A stretch of 64,000 nucleotides of DNA. It comes from UMGS172 sp045592985. GTDB lineage: Bacteria; Bacillota; Clostridia; Oscillospirales; Acutalibacteraceae. The position numbers were made by a program, and so were the translations under genes. The notes beneath the pieces were generated by a model that saw nothing but the letters and a program-made list of their open reading frames with translations, was not told where the DNA came from and ran no database searches. The stretch covers positions 43,846 through 107,845 of the forward strand of contig JAZNVU010000026.1 of NCBI GenBank assembly GCA_045592985.1, in the 5' to 3' direction. Positions within the stretch are counted from its first letter, which is position 1. Each line of letters begins with the position of its first letter. This document shows positions 1-8,221 of this stretch, piece after piece.

Positions 1-391
1 TTGACACTATCGACTGAATAAACGGAATGTTTGTTAAACTTTCTATTATTCGGTCAGCAAATTTACCTACGGGAGTAAATTTAATATCGGCATTAGGCAA
101 AACCGCAAGCGTAATCCGGTTAATAATCGGTGCCAGCATATAAGAGCCTAAAAGCGAGGTTAAAGTGCTGAACAGCATGCAAAAAACAACCGCGACAAGT
201 TGCAGTTTATATGCCGCAACATAATTCCACAGCCTTTTTATGGTAGCACCTGCGTTTTTAGGCTTGCCACCAAGCCCTCTGGGGCCGCCCGGTCCTCTGC
301 CGCCTCTCGGTCCCATAGGCATTCTGTTCTTAGGGTCCTTTGCTGATTTATTATACTGTCTTTGGAGGTCTTGTAAACTTCTCTTTGCCAT
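1..391 (-). CDS. ABC exporter half-transporter, N-terminal part (runs off window)
   Basis: About 130 residues are visible, from an ATG preceded by AGGAGG with a 7-nt gap; the rest lies beyond base 1. A polar Gly/Pro/Arg-rich cytoplasmic leader (residues ~20-45) is followed by the first predicted membrane helix (~58-80). The start sits 2 nt after the stop of the upstream half-transporter, so the two are translationally linked. This layout is typical of heterodimeric exporters of the BmrCD/TM287-288 type. The nucleotide-binding domain is outside the window, so its catalytic residues cannot be checked. Confidence 0.85.
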   Translation of the reverse strand, partial: MAKRSLQDLQRQYNKSAKDPKNRMPMGPRGGRGPGGPRGLGGKPKNAGATIKRLWNYVAAYKLQLVAVVFCMLFSTLTSLLGSYMLAPIINRITLAVLPNADIKFTPVGKFADRIIESLTNIPFIQSIVS

Positions 392-393
392 GT

Positions 394-2127
394 TTACGCC
401 TCCTTCTTTTCATTCTGGGAATAATAAATTTCTTTATACTCCTCATTGTTTGCCAGCAACTCGTCATGTGTGCCGATACCTGTTATGCTACCGTCGTCCA
501 TGACGATTATCATATCAGCCTCTTGTACCGAGGATATGCGTTGTGCAATTATAATTTTAGTTGCACCCGAAAGGGTTGTTTTAAAGGCTTTTCTAATCTG
601 TTTTTCGGTGGCAGTATCCACAGCACTTGTCGAGTCGTCAAGTATAAGTATTTTGGGCTTTTTAAGTAACGCACGGGCAATACAAAGCCTCTGCTTTTGT
701 CCGCCCGAAACGTTGCTTCCACCTTGACCGAGGTCATAATCATACTGACCCGTAAAAGAGGTTATAAATTTATCAGCCTCGGCACTTTTTGCGGCCTCCA
801 TCAGTTCTTCATCGGTGGCTTCTTCATTACCCCAACGCAGGTTTTCGGCAATGGTACCACTGAAAAGCACATTTTTCTGCAATACCACGCTAACCCCTTC
901 ACGGAGATTATAAAGTGAATAATCCTTTACATTTATGCCGTCAATCAGCACTTCGCCTTCGTCGACATCATAAAGTCTCGGAATCATGGAAACGAGCGTG
1001 GTTTTACCGCAACCGGTTGAACCGATTATACCCACCGTCTGCCCTGCTTTAATGGTAAGGTTTATTCTATCAAGAACCGGCTCTTCGCTATTTTTATAGT
1101 AGCGGAAAGAAACGTTTTTAAACTCAATATTGCCTCTTTCTACAACCATATCCTTATGTTTTGCAAAGGTATCCGAAATGTCGGTTTCTTCATTAAGCAC
1201 TTCTTTGATACGTCTTGCAGATGCAAAAGCACGTGCCGACGTCATAAGCAACATGGTTATCATCATAAGCGATGACAGTATCTGAGTAACATAGGTAAGG
1301 AACGCCGAAAGGTCACCAACCTCCATTTCACGCCCAACAACAAGACTACTGCCAAACCACAAAACCGCCAATGTTGTAAAGTTCATAAAAATAGTAGTGA
1401 CAGGTTGCATGAAAATCATAAGTCTCATAGCCGACATACCCGAAGCCTTCAAATCGGCGTTGGCAGACTTAAACTTTTGATTTTCAAGGTCTTCACGCAC
1501 AAAGGATTTTACCACGCGAACATTTGTAACACTTTCCTGAACGGTGGAATTAAGTTTGTCAATTTTGGTCTGCATTTTGACAAATCTTTTAAAGCCCATT
1601 AGTATAATACCCGAAACCGTTACAAGCATAATCGGCATCGTAACCGCCAGCACAACCGACAATGACGGTTTTAAAAGAATCGCCATAATAAGACCGCCAA
1701 TCATCATACCTGGTGCACGCAAAGCCATGCGAAGCAGCATATTTACAAAATTCTGCAACTGGGTAACATCGTTTGTAAGACGTGTTACAAGCGAACCGGT
1801 TGAAAATTTATCGATGTTTTTAAACGAGAAGCCCTGCACATTTTTATAAACATCGGCTCTTAAGTCTGCCGCGAAATTGACCGACGCTTTAGCACCGAAA
1901 TATGCACCGCCTATTCCGCTTGCCATCATCAATATTGCCACAACCACCATGAGTATTGCGGTAATAATGCTTTTGGCAGGAGTAAGCGTGCTGTCAGCAC
2001 CCGAATTTATAACAACCGACAGAAGTTTGGGCATTAAAACCTCGCCTATGACCTCGATTATCATACAAACGGGTCCGATTATAAAATACGCCAAATAAGG
2101 TTTTATATATTTAAACCAACCCTTCAT
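394..2127 (-). CDS. ABC exporter half-transporter (membrane + ATPase domains)
   Basis: 577 residues: six-helix exporter membrane domain (~1-310) followed by a nucleotide-binding domain with Walker A GSTGCGKTT, signature NVSGGQKQR and Walker B ILILDD. The residue after the Walker B aspartate is Asp rather than the catalytic Glu (LILDDSTSAVD), the mark of the degenerate site in heterodimeric exporters such as TM287; the partner encoded immediately downstream would supply the active site. Good ribosome site (GAGG, 8 nt). It overlaps the MarR gene by 4 bp, so all three genes form one operon. The substrate is unknown; drug or lipid export is the usual role. Confidence 0.9.
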   Translation of the reverse strand: MKGWFKYIKPYLAYFIIGPVCMIIEVIGEVLMPKLLSVVINSGADSTLTPAKSIITAILMVVVAILMMASGIGGAYFGAKASVNFAADLRADVYKNVQGFSFKNIDKFSTGSLVTRLTNDVTQLQNFVNMLLRMALRAPGMMIGGLIMAILLKPSLSVVLAVTMPIMLVTVSGIILMGFKRFVKMQTKIDKLNSTVQESVTNVRVVKSFVREDLENQKFKSANADLKASGMSAMRLMIFMQPVTTIFMNFTTLAVLWFGSSLVVGREMEVGDLSAFLTYVTQILSSLMMITMLLMTSARAFASARRIKEVLNEETDISDTFAKHKDMVVERGNIEFKNVSFRYYKNSEEPVLDRINLTIKAGQTVGIIGSTGCGKTTLVSMIPRLYDVDEGEVLIDGINVKDYSLYNLREGVSVVLQKNVLFSGTIAENLRWGNEEATDEELMEAAKSAEADKFITSFTGQYDYDLGQGGSNVSGGQKQRLCIARALLKKPKILILDDSTSAVDTATEKQIRKAFKTTLSGATKIIIAQRISSVQEADMIIVMDDGSITGIGTHDELLANNEEYKEIYYSQNEKKEA

Positions 2128-2597
2128 ATCAACACCTCACTATTCTTCATAACAGCATTATATTCTTCCAGATTTTTTTGCATCCTTTCAAGACAGGTGC
2201 CAAAAATCTCCAACTCGCGTTGCGAAACTCCCTCAATCATTTTATTGTCTATCTCGCAAAAAATCTTATGCGTTTTATCAACCACGGTTTTGCCCTTTTC
2301 GGTAAGCACTACAATATTCTTTCGGCTGTCATTGTTACCTGTGCGGCGTTCTATATAGTCGCCGAACTCAAGTTTCTTCACAGTTACCGAAGCGGCAGCC
2401 GGGCTGATTTTCATAAGTTGCGCTATTTCATTCTGAGAAACTTGGTTATTTTGTGAAATACACATTAGCACCATGTGCTGACTACGGTGTATGCCAAAAG
2501 CCTTTGCCGTTGCCTTTTCAAACAAATTACGGTGCATACGGTCGGTTTGCCTGAACAAACTGCAGACCGAATTAAAAGCAGGCTCGTTTTTGTTCAT
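2124..2597 (-). CDS. MarR-family transcriptional regulator
   Basis: 157 residues with the MarR winged-helix fold: HTH around residues 55-80 (NEIAQLMKISPAAASVTVKKL) and a wing at ERRTGNNDSRKN. First gene of the operon with the two ABC exporter subunits (4-bp ATGA overlap). Its promoter carries a perfect 20-bp palindrome overlapping the -10 box, which is most simply the protein's own operator. This suggests an autoregulated, ligand-relieved repressor of the exporter; the ligand is not deducible. Confidence 0.9.
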   Translation of the reverse strand: MNKNEPAFNSVCSLFRQTDRMHRNLFEKATAKAFGIHRSQHMVLMCISQNNQVSQNEIAQLMKISPAAASVTVKKLEFGDYIERRTGNNDSRKNIVVLTEKGKTVVDKTHKIFCEIDNKMIEGVSQRELEIFGTCLERMQKNLEEYNAVMKNSEVLI

Positions 2598-2621
2598 TTA
2601 ATCCCTTCACTCCAAATCAAT

Positions 2622-2641
2622 ATAGTTAACATGTTAACTAT
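2622..2641. promoter_or_regulatory. Perfect 20-bp palindrome, probable MarR operator
   Basis: ATAGTTAACATGTTAACTAT is identical to its own reverse complement. It overlaps the downstream edge of the -10 element of the marR-ABC promoter, where a bound dimer would block RNA polymerase. Confidence 0.8.
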
Positions 2642-2667
2642 TATAAGACATATGAAAAAAATGTCAA
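2640..2667 (-). promoter_or_regulatory. Sigma-A promoter of marR-ABC operon
   Basis: -35 TTGACA (2662-2667) and -10 TATAAT (2640-2645) on the minus strand, both perfect consensus, 16-bp spacer. A strong promoter overlapped by the palindrome, as expected for tight repression. Confidence 0.85.
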
Positions 2668-2717
2668 GTTATCCCAATTAATATAGTCTCACTTTTACAA
2701 TTAATTTACATTTTTCA

Positions 2718-2768
2718 ATACCAAAACAAAAAACAAGCCTTCCTTAAGGTCACCCTTAAAGAAGGCTT
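2718..2768 (-). terminator. Intrinsic terminator after ugd
   Basis: Long hairpin: AAGCCTTC (2735-2742) pairs with GAAGGCTT (2761-2768), with an inner TTAAGG/CCTTAA stem. On the minus strand it is followed by a T-rich tract. Confidence 0.85.
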
Positions 2769-2776
2769 TATTAGTT

Positions 2777-4015
2777 TTAATCGCGTCTGAAAATATCTCT
2801 TGTATAAACCTTGTCTGCGACATCGTCAAGGCAGGCATCGTAGCGGTTAGCAATAATTGCATTGCACATATCCTTAAACTTTTCAATGTCGTTGACTATC
2901 TCACTACCGAAGAAGGTTTCACCATCGGTTAAGGTAGGTTCGAAGATAACAACCTTAGCACCTTTGGCTTTGATGCGCTTCATGACACCCTGTATCGACG
3001 ACTGACGGAAGTTGTCCGACCCTGATTTCATAGTAAGACGGTACACACCGATTACAGCAGGAACCTCCTTGGCTTTGCTATAGGTGTTATCTTCCTCGTA
3101 TCCGTAGTATCCTGCCATTCTGAGTACTCGGTCGGCAATAAAATCTTTACGTGTTCTGTTAGATTCAACAATAGCCGACATCATGTTCTGAGGAACATCA
3201 GCATAGTTGGCAAGCAACTGCTTGGTATCCTTAGGCAGACAGTAACCGCCGTAGCCAAACGAAGGGTTATTGTAATGCGTACCGATTCTGGGGTCAAGGC
3301 ACACACCTTCGATAATCTTCTGTGTATCCAAGCCTTTCATTTCGGCATAGGTATCGAGTTCGTTAAAATAAGATACACGAAGTGCAAGATAAGTATTAGC
3401 AAAGAGTTTAACCGCCTCAGCCTCGGTATAGCCCATGATAAGCGTATCGATATCCTCTTTGATTGCGCCTTCTTGCAAAAGTTTTGCAAAATCGTTAGCA
3501 GCCTTTACAAGACGCTCGTTTTCTTCGTCGGTACCCACAATAATTCTGCTGGGGTAAAGGTTATCGTAAAGCGCCTTTGATTCACGTAAAAACTCGGGGC
3601 TGAAAATGATATTTTCACAGTTATATTTTTTTCTGACCGATGCGGTAAAGCCAACCGGAATGGTCGATTTTATTACCATTATGGCTTTGGGGTTGATTTT
3701 CAAAACAAGTTCGATAACCGATTCAACCGCCGAAGTATCGAAAAAGTTTTTCTGGCTATCATAGTTGGTGGGAGCCGCAATAACAACAAAATCCGCATCC
3801 TTGTATGCACTTTCGGCATCAAGAGTTGCTACAAGGTCAAGTTCTTTTTCGGCAAGGTATTTTTCAATATAATCGTCCTGAATAGGTGACTTTTTGTTGT
3901 TTATCATCTCAACCTTTTCAGGAATTATGTCAACCGCCATAACCTTGTTATGCTGTGCCAAAAGCACCGATATAGATAAACCGACATAACCGGTTCCTGC
4001 AACTGCAATTTTCAT
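2777..4015 (-). CDS. ugd: UDP-glucose 6-dehydrogenase
   Basis: 412 residues. Oxidises UDP-glucose to UDP-glucuronate with two NAD+, a precursor for capsule or wall polymers. N-terminal Rossmann motif GTGYVG (residues 7-12); conserved GYGGYCLPKDTK with the thioester cysteine at about C259; family-typical helix NTYLALRVSYFNEL. Ribosome site GGAG, 6 nt from ATG. Lies 40 bp after a family 2 glycosyltransferase in the same direction and is probably co-transcribed, which suggests polysaccharide synthesis. UDP-sugar is favoured over GDP-mannose by the overall sequence, but substrate was not tested. Confidence 0.92.
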   Translation of the reverse strand: MKIAVAGTGYVGLSISVLLAQHNKVMAVDIIPEKVEMINNKKSPIQDDYIEKYLAEKELDLVATLDAESAYKDADFVVIAAPTNYDSQKNFFDTSAVESVIELVLKINPKAIMVIKSTIPVGFTASVRKKYNCENIIFSPEFLRESKALYDNLYPSRIIVGTDEENERLVKAANDFAKLLQEGAIKEDIDTLIMGYTEAEAVKLFANTYLALRVSYFNELDTYAEMKGLDTQKIIEGVCLDPRIGTHYNNPSFGYGGYCLPKDTKQLLANYADVPQNMMSAIVESNRTRKDFIADRVLRMAGYYGYEEDNTYSKAKEVPAVIGVYRLTMKSGSDNFRQSSIQGVMKRIKAKGAKVVIFEPTLTDGETFFGSEIVNDIEKFKDMCNAIIANRYDACLDDVADKVYTRDIFRRD

Positions 4016-4055
4016 ATTCTGCTCCTTTTTAACGGTAGTTTTAACTAATATCCAC

Positions 4056-4808
4056 TTATTTTATCTTCAAAACCTTTATTACACACCAATAAAATATATG
4101 GAACAAAGAACGTATAACACTCAAATGTTCAATTTCACGGTACAAAATCCAATGATATTTGATTACCTTTAATTTATTGCTCGAAATGGAATTCTGACGT
4201 ATGCGGTATCTCATTAGCACGTCGGGCATGCCATATATATACTTTTCCTTTTTTAACATTTGAAGCCACAAAGCATCGTCATTTCTCTTGCGAATATTCG
4301 GGACCTCAAACTTGCCCATTTTTTCAACGTTGTAGACAACACTCGAATTACCAACCGGGCAATCAAGCAACAAACGGTTATAATCGGTCTTTTTAACCGT
4401 TTTGATTACACGATTGAGCGAATTATCCTGCTCGTCTATCTGCTCATATGCGGTGCACGAGAAGGCGTATCCGTTTTCTTCCATCCAGGAAATCTGACGT
4501 TCTAATTTGTCGGGCGTCCAGATATCGTCACTGTCGAGAAAAGCCATGTACGAACCGTTAGCCAACTTCATAGCAGTTGTTCTGGCAACTGCAGCACCCG
4601 AGTTTTCTTCGAGCAGGTGATATTTAATGCGCGGGTCATCCTTCATATACTCCTCGACGATTTCTTTGGTGTTATCCTTGGACCTATCGTCGACAATAAT
4701 CATTTCCCAGTTTTTATAGGTTTGTGCCTGCACCGAGTCAAGCGTTCTTGCGATAAATTCGGCACAGTTATATGTAGGCGTAATTATTGAAACAAGTTTT
4801 TCTTCCAT
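4056..4808 (-). CDS. Glycosyltransferase family 2
   Basis: 250 residues. GT-A fold with N-terminal SIITPTYNCAEFIARTLDSV, nucleotide-binding IIVDDRSKDNT and metal-binding DSDD (~94-97, FLDSDDIW). No membrane segments except a hydrophobic C-terminal stretch. GAGG ribosome site 9-10 nt from ATG. First gene of a probable operon with ugd. Transfers a sugar from a nucleotide donor to a growing polysaccharide; donor and acceptor are not identifiable. Confidence 0.88.
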   Translation of the reverse strand: MEEKLVSIITPTYNCAEFIARTLDSVQAQTYKNWEMIIVDDRSKDNTKEIVEEYMKDDPRIKYHLLEENSGAAVARTTAMKLANGSYMAFLDSDDIWTPDKLERQISWMEENGYAFSCTAYEQIDEQDNSLNRVIKTVKKTDYNRLLLDCPVGNSSVVYNVEKMGKFEVPNIRKRNDDALWLQMLKKEKYIYGMPDVLMRYRIRQNSISSNKLKVIKYHWILYREIEHLSVIRSLFHIFYWCVIKVLKIK

Positions 4809-4866
4809 ATTTTACATTCCTCACGTATATAATATCGGGCAACAAACAGTAGTAGATGTTTTATAT

Positions 4867-4896
4867 AGTATACCCCTTTTGTTTACATTTTGTCAA
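4867..4896 (-). promoter_or_regulatory. Promoter of the glycosyltransferase-ugd operon
   Basis: -35 TTGACA (4891-4896), -10 TATACT (4867-4872), 18-bp spacer, about 60 bp upstream of the start codon. Confidence 0.75.
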
Positions 4897-4924
4897 TAGC
4901 GCAATTGCAAAAGAATGGTAACAA

Positions 4925-5560
4925 TTAAAACAAATTCCAAGGAAGACAATCGGGAAAAGGTAAATCAAATTCCTTATACTCTGCAGTCTCGGTACAAACA
5001 AACCCGATTTTTTTAAGAAAAAGACCAAATCCATCCGAAGTTGACGCACCGTATTTGCGGTCGCCGAAAACCGGATGCTTTTTGTGTGAAAATTGAACCC
5101 TTATCTGATGTGTTCTGCCTGTTTCAAGTTTTATCTTTACAAGCGATAGCCGTTTACCGTCAAATTCGGTCACGGCTACTCGTTCAAAGTTTAAAATTGC
5201 CTTTTTAACGCCTTTTCGTTCACGGTCGACCACAAAAGATTTATTCCTTGCCGAATCTTTAAAAAGCAGGTCCTCCCACCTACCCGCTTGGGCAACTTCG
5301 CCTTCAACCACGGCATAGTATTCCTTTAAAAAAGTCCCGTCGGTCATTTGTGCCGACAGTTTTGCTGCGGCTTTCCGATTGTTGGCATATACCGTAACTC
5401 CACCTACCTCGCGGTCAAGACGGTGAACCGTCAAAAGCGGTTTGCCTTCGCTTAACAATGATGGCATACCGTGTGTTTTCCCGTCTTCGGATGTGACACC
5501 CGACGGCTTTTGGCACACCACATAATCGTCGGTTATAAATATTTTGTTTATTTCCTGCAT
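4925..5560 (-). CDS. RluA-family 23S rRNA pseudouridine synthase
   Basis: 211 residues. Contains the RluA catalytic motif HRLDREVGGV (Asp), then the family blocks KEYYAVVEG and LETGRTHQIRVQFSHKKHPVFGDRKYG. No S4 domain, so it is a short RluA-type enzyme. I chose the ATG at 5560 rather than one six codons upstream because GGGGTGA sits 7 nt before it and the reading begins in the usual family manner (INKIFITDDYVVCQKP). The exact modified uridine cannot be told from sequence. Confidence 0.88.
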   Translation of the reverse strand: MQEINKIFITDDYVVCQKPSGVTSEDGKTHGMPSLLSEGKPLLTVHRLDREVGGVTVYANNRKAAAKLSAQMTDGTFLKEYYAVVEGEVAQAGRWEDLLFKDSARNKSFVVDRERKGVKKAILNFERVAVTEFDGKRLSLVKIKLETGRTHQIRVQFSHKKHPVFGDRKYGASTSDGFGLFLKKIGFVCTETAEYKEFDLPFPDCLPWNLF

Positions 5561-5621
5561 AATAATCACCCCAAACATATTGCAGTTTAATCCTTAAACA
5601 TTGTACCACATCTCAAAATAC

Positions 5622-5650
5622 TTGCAAGCATTTTAATTTCGTGGTAAAAT
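5622..5650 (+). promoter_or_regulatory. Promoter of PPTase-membrane protein pair
   Basis: -35 TTGCAA (5622-5627), -10 TAAAAT (5645-5650), 17-bp spacer. Confidence 0.65.
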
Positions 5651-5671
5651 AAATTAAAAGGCGGTGAGGTT

Positions 5672-6238
5672 TTGGAACTTTATAAAATGAGTGTAAATGA
5701 ATTAACCGATGAAGACATATTGCTTTGGGAACAGAGTTTTGACAGCACACGCAAAACGGCAGTAAACTCCAAAACCGAACACAACCGCAAACTTAGTATC
5801 TGCGGCGACCTTTTGGTTTTAAAAATGGCTAAAGCAAACGGTCATTTTGGAGAATTAATCATTAACCGTGACACTAACGGCAAACCTTTTTTTGATAACA
5901 TATCGCTTTGTTTCAGCGTTTCACATAAAAATGATACCGCCGTTTGTGTTGCAAGCGAAAAAAACATCGGCATTGATATTGAAGATATCAAACCCTTTAA
6001 AGAGGCAACCGCAAACCGTATTTGTACGGCGGAAGAATTAATGTATATAGGTAATGACCCATCACGTTTTGCTGAAATCTGGACTATCAAAGAAGCCTTC
6101 GCAAAATTTGACGGGAGAGGCATTTCCATAGGTTTTTCGAACATAATAACCGATATGAAAAATCTTACGGTTAACGGAGTACCGTTTAAACTTTTATATT
6201 TTGACAGCTATGTGTGCGCTGTTGTTTCGGAGGAATAG
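5672..6238 (+). CDS. 4'-phosphopantetheinyl transferase (Sfp type)
   Basis: 188 residues. Transfers phosphopantetheine from CoA to a carrier-protein serine. Family motifs are in order: FSVSHKNDTAVC (~84-95), GIDIEDIKPF (Mg-binding D/E), and IWTIKEAFAKFDGRG. I start at TTG 5672 because the product then begins MELY like other Sfp-type enzymes; GGTGAGG lies only 2 nt upstream, so ATG 5687 is a possible alternative. No polyketide or peptide synthetase is present in the window, so its carrier protein is unknown. The stop is 1 nt before the next start. Confidence 0.85.
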   Translation: MELYKMSVNELTDEDILLWEQSFDSTRKTAVNSKTEHNRKLSICGDLLVLKMAKANGHFGELIINRDTNGKPFFDNISLCFSVSHKNDTAVCVASEKNIGIDIEDIKPFKEATANRICTAEELMYIGNDPSRFAEIWTIKEAFAKFDGRGISIGFSNIITDMKNLTVNGVPFKLLYFDSYVCAVVSEE

Positions 6239-6239
6239 C

Positions 6240-7112
6240 ATGCTTTATATCCGAAATCTGATAATAAAAATTTTGCGACCGAATATTATTATCAAATGCC
6301 TGCTGTTTATTTTGTCGGGCATGTCACTTGTGTGCTCGGTCTTTTTCGGTACAAAATTTATTGCTGTTCCATTTTTATCCTTTGTTTTGACGGCGTATAC
6401 GCTCGCGGTTATAATTGCAGGGTTTCCTACAGTTGTAAGAAAAGGTAAAAATGCACTTTACGAAAACCCTTACACCTCAATACTGTTAAATGATTTGAGA
6501 TTGAGAACACAACTCAGGCTTACTTTTGGTCTGTTTTTCAATTTCTTTTATGCTATTTTTAAGTTTTTTTCCGGTTTATATTTCCGTTCTGAATGGCTTA
6601 TTTCTATTGGCGTTTATTACCTCATAATCTGCACTTCAAAATTTTTACTTCTACGAAGTGCCAAGCAAGAGCACAGTGATTCTATGGTCCAAAGACGGCG
6701 CGAACTTAAATACTGCAGATATGTAGGTCTGTTGCTGTTTGTGTTAAGTTCGGTAATATCCGGTATTGCCGCCAAAATGATATACGATAACGAAACCATT
6801 AAATACCCCGAATACTTTTTCGGCCTTTTAGCGGTGTACACTGCATACCGACTTATCTCGGCAATTTACAGCCTCATAAAATACCGTCATGCCGACAATC
6901 CGTTTTATTCCACCACAAAGTCACTCGACCTTGCCTCTGCACTTATGGCACTTTTAACATTACAGACTTCATTGCTTGCAAAATACGGCACCGACCCAAC
7001 ACAAGTCAGGTCACTGAACACAATAACTTCTGCCGTTGTGCTTTTATTGGTACTTTTCATATCTGTTAATCTTATTATTAAAAGCACAAAAATGCTTAAA
7101 AAAACAGTGTAA
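6240..7112 (+). CDS. Multi-pass membrane protein of unknown function
   Basis: 290 residues with about seven hydrophobic segments (e.g. ~12-32, 37-60, 97-120, 127-143, 167-187, 203-223, 262-282). I do not recognise the family. The ATG at 6240 has GGAGGA 5 nt upstream inside the end of the PPTase gene, so the pair is translationally coupled. An invariant-looking arginine/lysine cluster after helix 4 (RRRELKY) suggests a positive-inside loop. No catalytic motif seen. Confidence 0.75.
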   Translation: MLYIRNLIIKILRPNIIIKCLLFILSGMSLVCSVFFGTKFIAVPFLSFVLTAYTLAVIIAGFPTVVRKGKNALYENPYTSILLNDLRLRTQLRLTFGLFFNFFYAIFKFFSGLYFRSEWLISIGVYYLIICTSKFLLLRSAKQEHSDSMVQRRRELKYCRYVGLLLFVLSSVISGIAAKMIYDNETIKYPEYFFGLLAVYTAYRLISAIYSLIKYRHADNPFYSTTKSLDLASALMALLTLQTSLLAKYGTDPTQVRSLNTITSAVVLLLVLFISVNLIIKSTKMLKKTV

Positions 7113-7146
7113 AAAAACTCTTCGGAAAATATTCCGAAGAGTTTTT
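7110..7146. terminator. Bidirectional terminator between convergent genes
   Basis: 11-bp stem ACTCTTCGGAA (7117-7127) / TTCCGAAGAGT (7132-7142), 4-nt loop, A-tract before and T-tract after. It serves both the membrane-protein gene (+) and nagA (-). Confidence 0.9.
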
Positions 7147-7147
7147 G

Positions 7148-8203
7148 CTATTTATATACTTTACCGCCGATTATTACACGTTCGGCATCAAAATTATCGC
7201 CAAGCACAACAAGGTCGGCGTCGTAGCCTACCGAGATAACACCTTTTTTCACACCAAGGTATTTTGCCGGTGTTTCGGAAGCCATTTTAACAGCCTCATA
7301 AAAATCAATACCCATTTCGCAAACCGTCTTAACATTCTTAAGCAAGCAATTTGAACCGCCTGCAATAACTCCGTCACCAAGTGTGATAATACCGTCTTTA
7401 AGGAAAACCTCAAGTCCGCCGGAATCATATTTACCGTCGGGCATGCCTGCAGGACGCACAGTATCACTGATAATCATCATACGGTCGCTGCCAAAAGTCC
7501 TGTAAAGCATAAGCACAACCGCTTTATCAACATGCATTCCGTCTCCAATGACCTCAACGTAAATATTACGTTCGATAGCGGCTCCTATAGGACCGGGCTC
7601 ACGGTGATGAAGCGGTGGCATGGCATTAAAGGTATGAGTCAAACAATCGGCACCTGCGTCGATAGCCTTTAAAGCGGTAGCCTTGTCACAAGCGGTATGA
7701 CCGATTGATACATGACAACCTGCCTGTTTTATAAAATCAATTACCCCTTCTTCCTCGGGAGCAACGGTTATTTTAACTACGTTTTTAAGTTTTTTGAATC
7801 GTTCAAGATCGGGTTTAACTATAAATTTTTCGTTTTGAGCGCCTTTTTTTGATTTTGATATATACGGTCCCTCAAGGTGAAATCCTAAAATTTGGGCACC
7901 GTCAGTCTTAATATCGGTCGAGGTTATGTCATCATAGGTATCAAACCCCGATGTCATAGGTGTTGGTACCCATGATGTTGTACCGTTATCTGCCAACATC
8001 CTGCTCATTTCAGGTAGCAGTTTATCACTCGTATCAAGTCCGCCGTATCCGTGAATATGGGTATCTATAAGCCCCGGTATGACACGCTTACCGCCTGCAT
8101 CTATAACATCAGAGCCTTCATAGTGTCCTATTCCTGCTATCTTGCCATTTTCTATAAGAATATCGGCTTTTCCGTATTTCAAAAGGGCGTTTTTTATAAT
8201 CAT
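7148..8203 (-). CDS. nagA: N-acetylglucosamine-6-phosphate deacetylase
   Basis: 351 residues. Amidohydrolase family; GlcNAc-6-P to glucosamine-6-P and acetate. Motifs: metal site DTHIHGYGG, then GFHLEGPY, SIGHTACD, LTHTFNAMPPLHHREPG, and the catalytic aspartate block IISDTVRPAGMPDG. A composite beta-sandwich domain closes at the C-terminus (DADLVVLGDNF). Follows nahK by 18 bp and is therefore its operon partner. No NagB deaminase is in the window. Confidence 0.92.
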   Translation of the reverse strand: MIIKNALLKYGKADILIENGKIAGIGHYEGSDVIDAGGKRVIPGLIDTHIHGYGGLDTSDKLLPEMSRMLADNGTTSWVPTPMTSGFDTYDDITSTDIKTDGAQILGFHLEGPYISKSKKGAQNEKFIVKPDLERFKKLKNVVKITVAPEEEGVIDFIKQAGCHVSIGHTACDKATALKAIDAGADCLTHTFNAMPPLHHREPGPIGAAIERNIYVEVIGDGMHVDKAVVLMLYRTFGSDRMMIISDTVRPAGMPDGKYDSGGLEVFLKDGIITLGDGVIAGGSNCLLKNVKTVCEMGIDFYEAVKMASETPAKYLGVKKGVISVGYDADLVVLGDNFDAERVIIGGKVYK

Positions 8204-8221
8204 CTTCTTTGGCTCCCAAAA

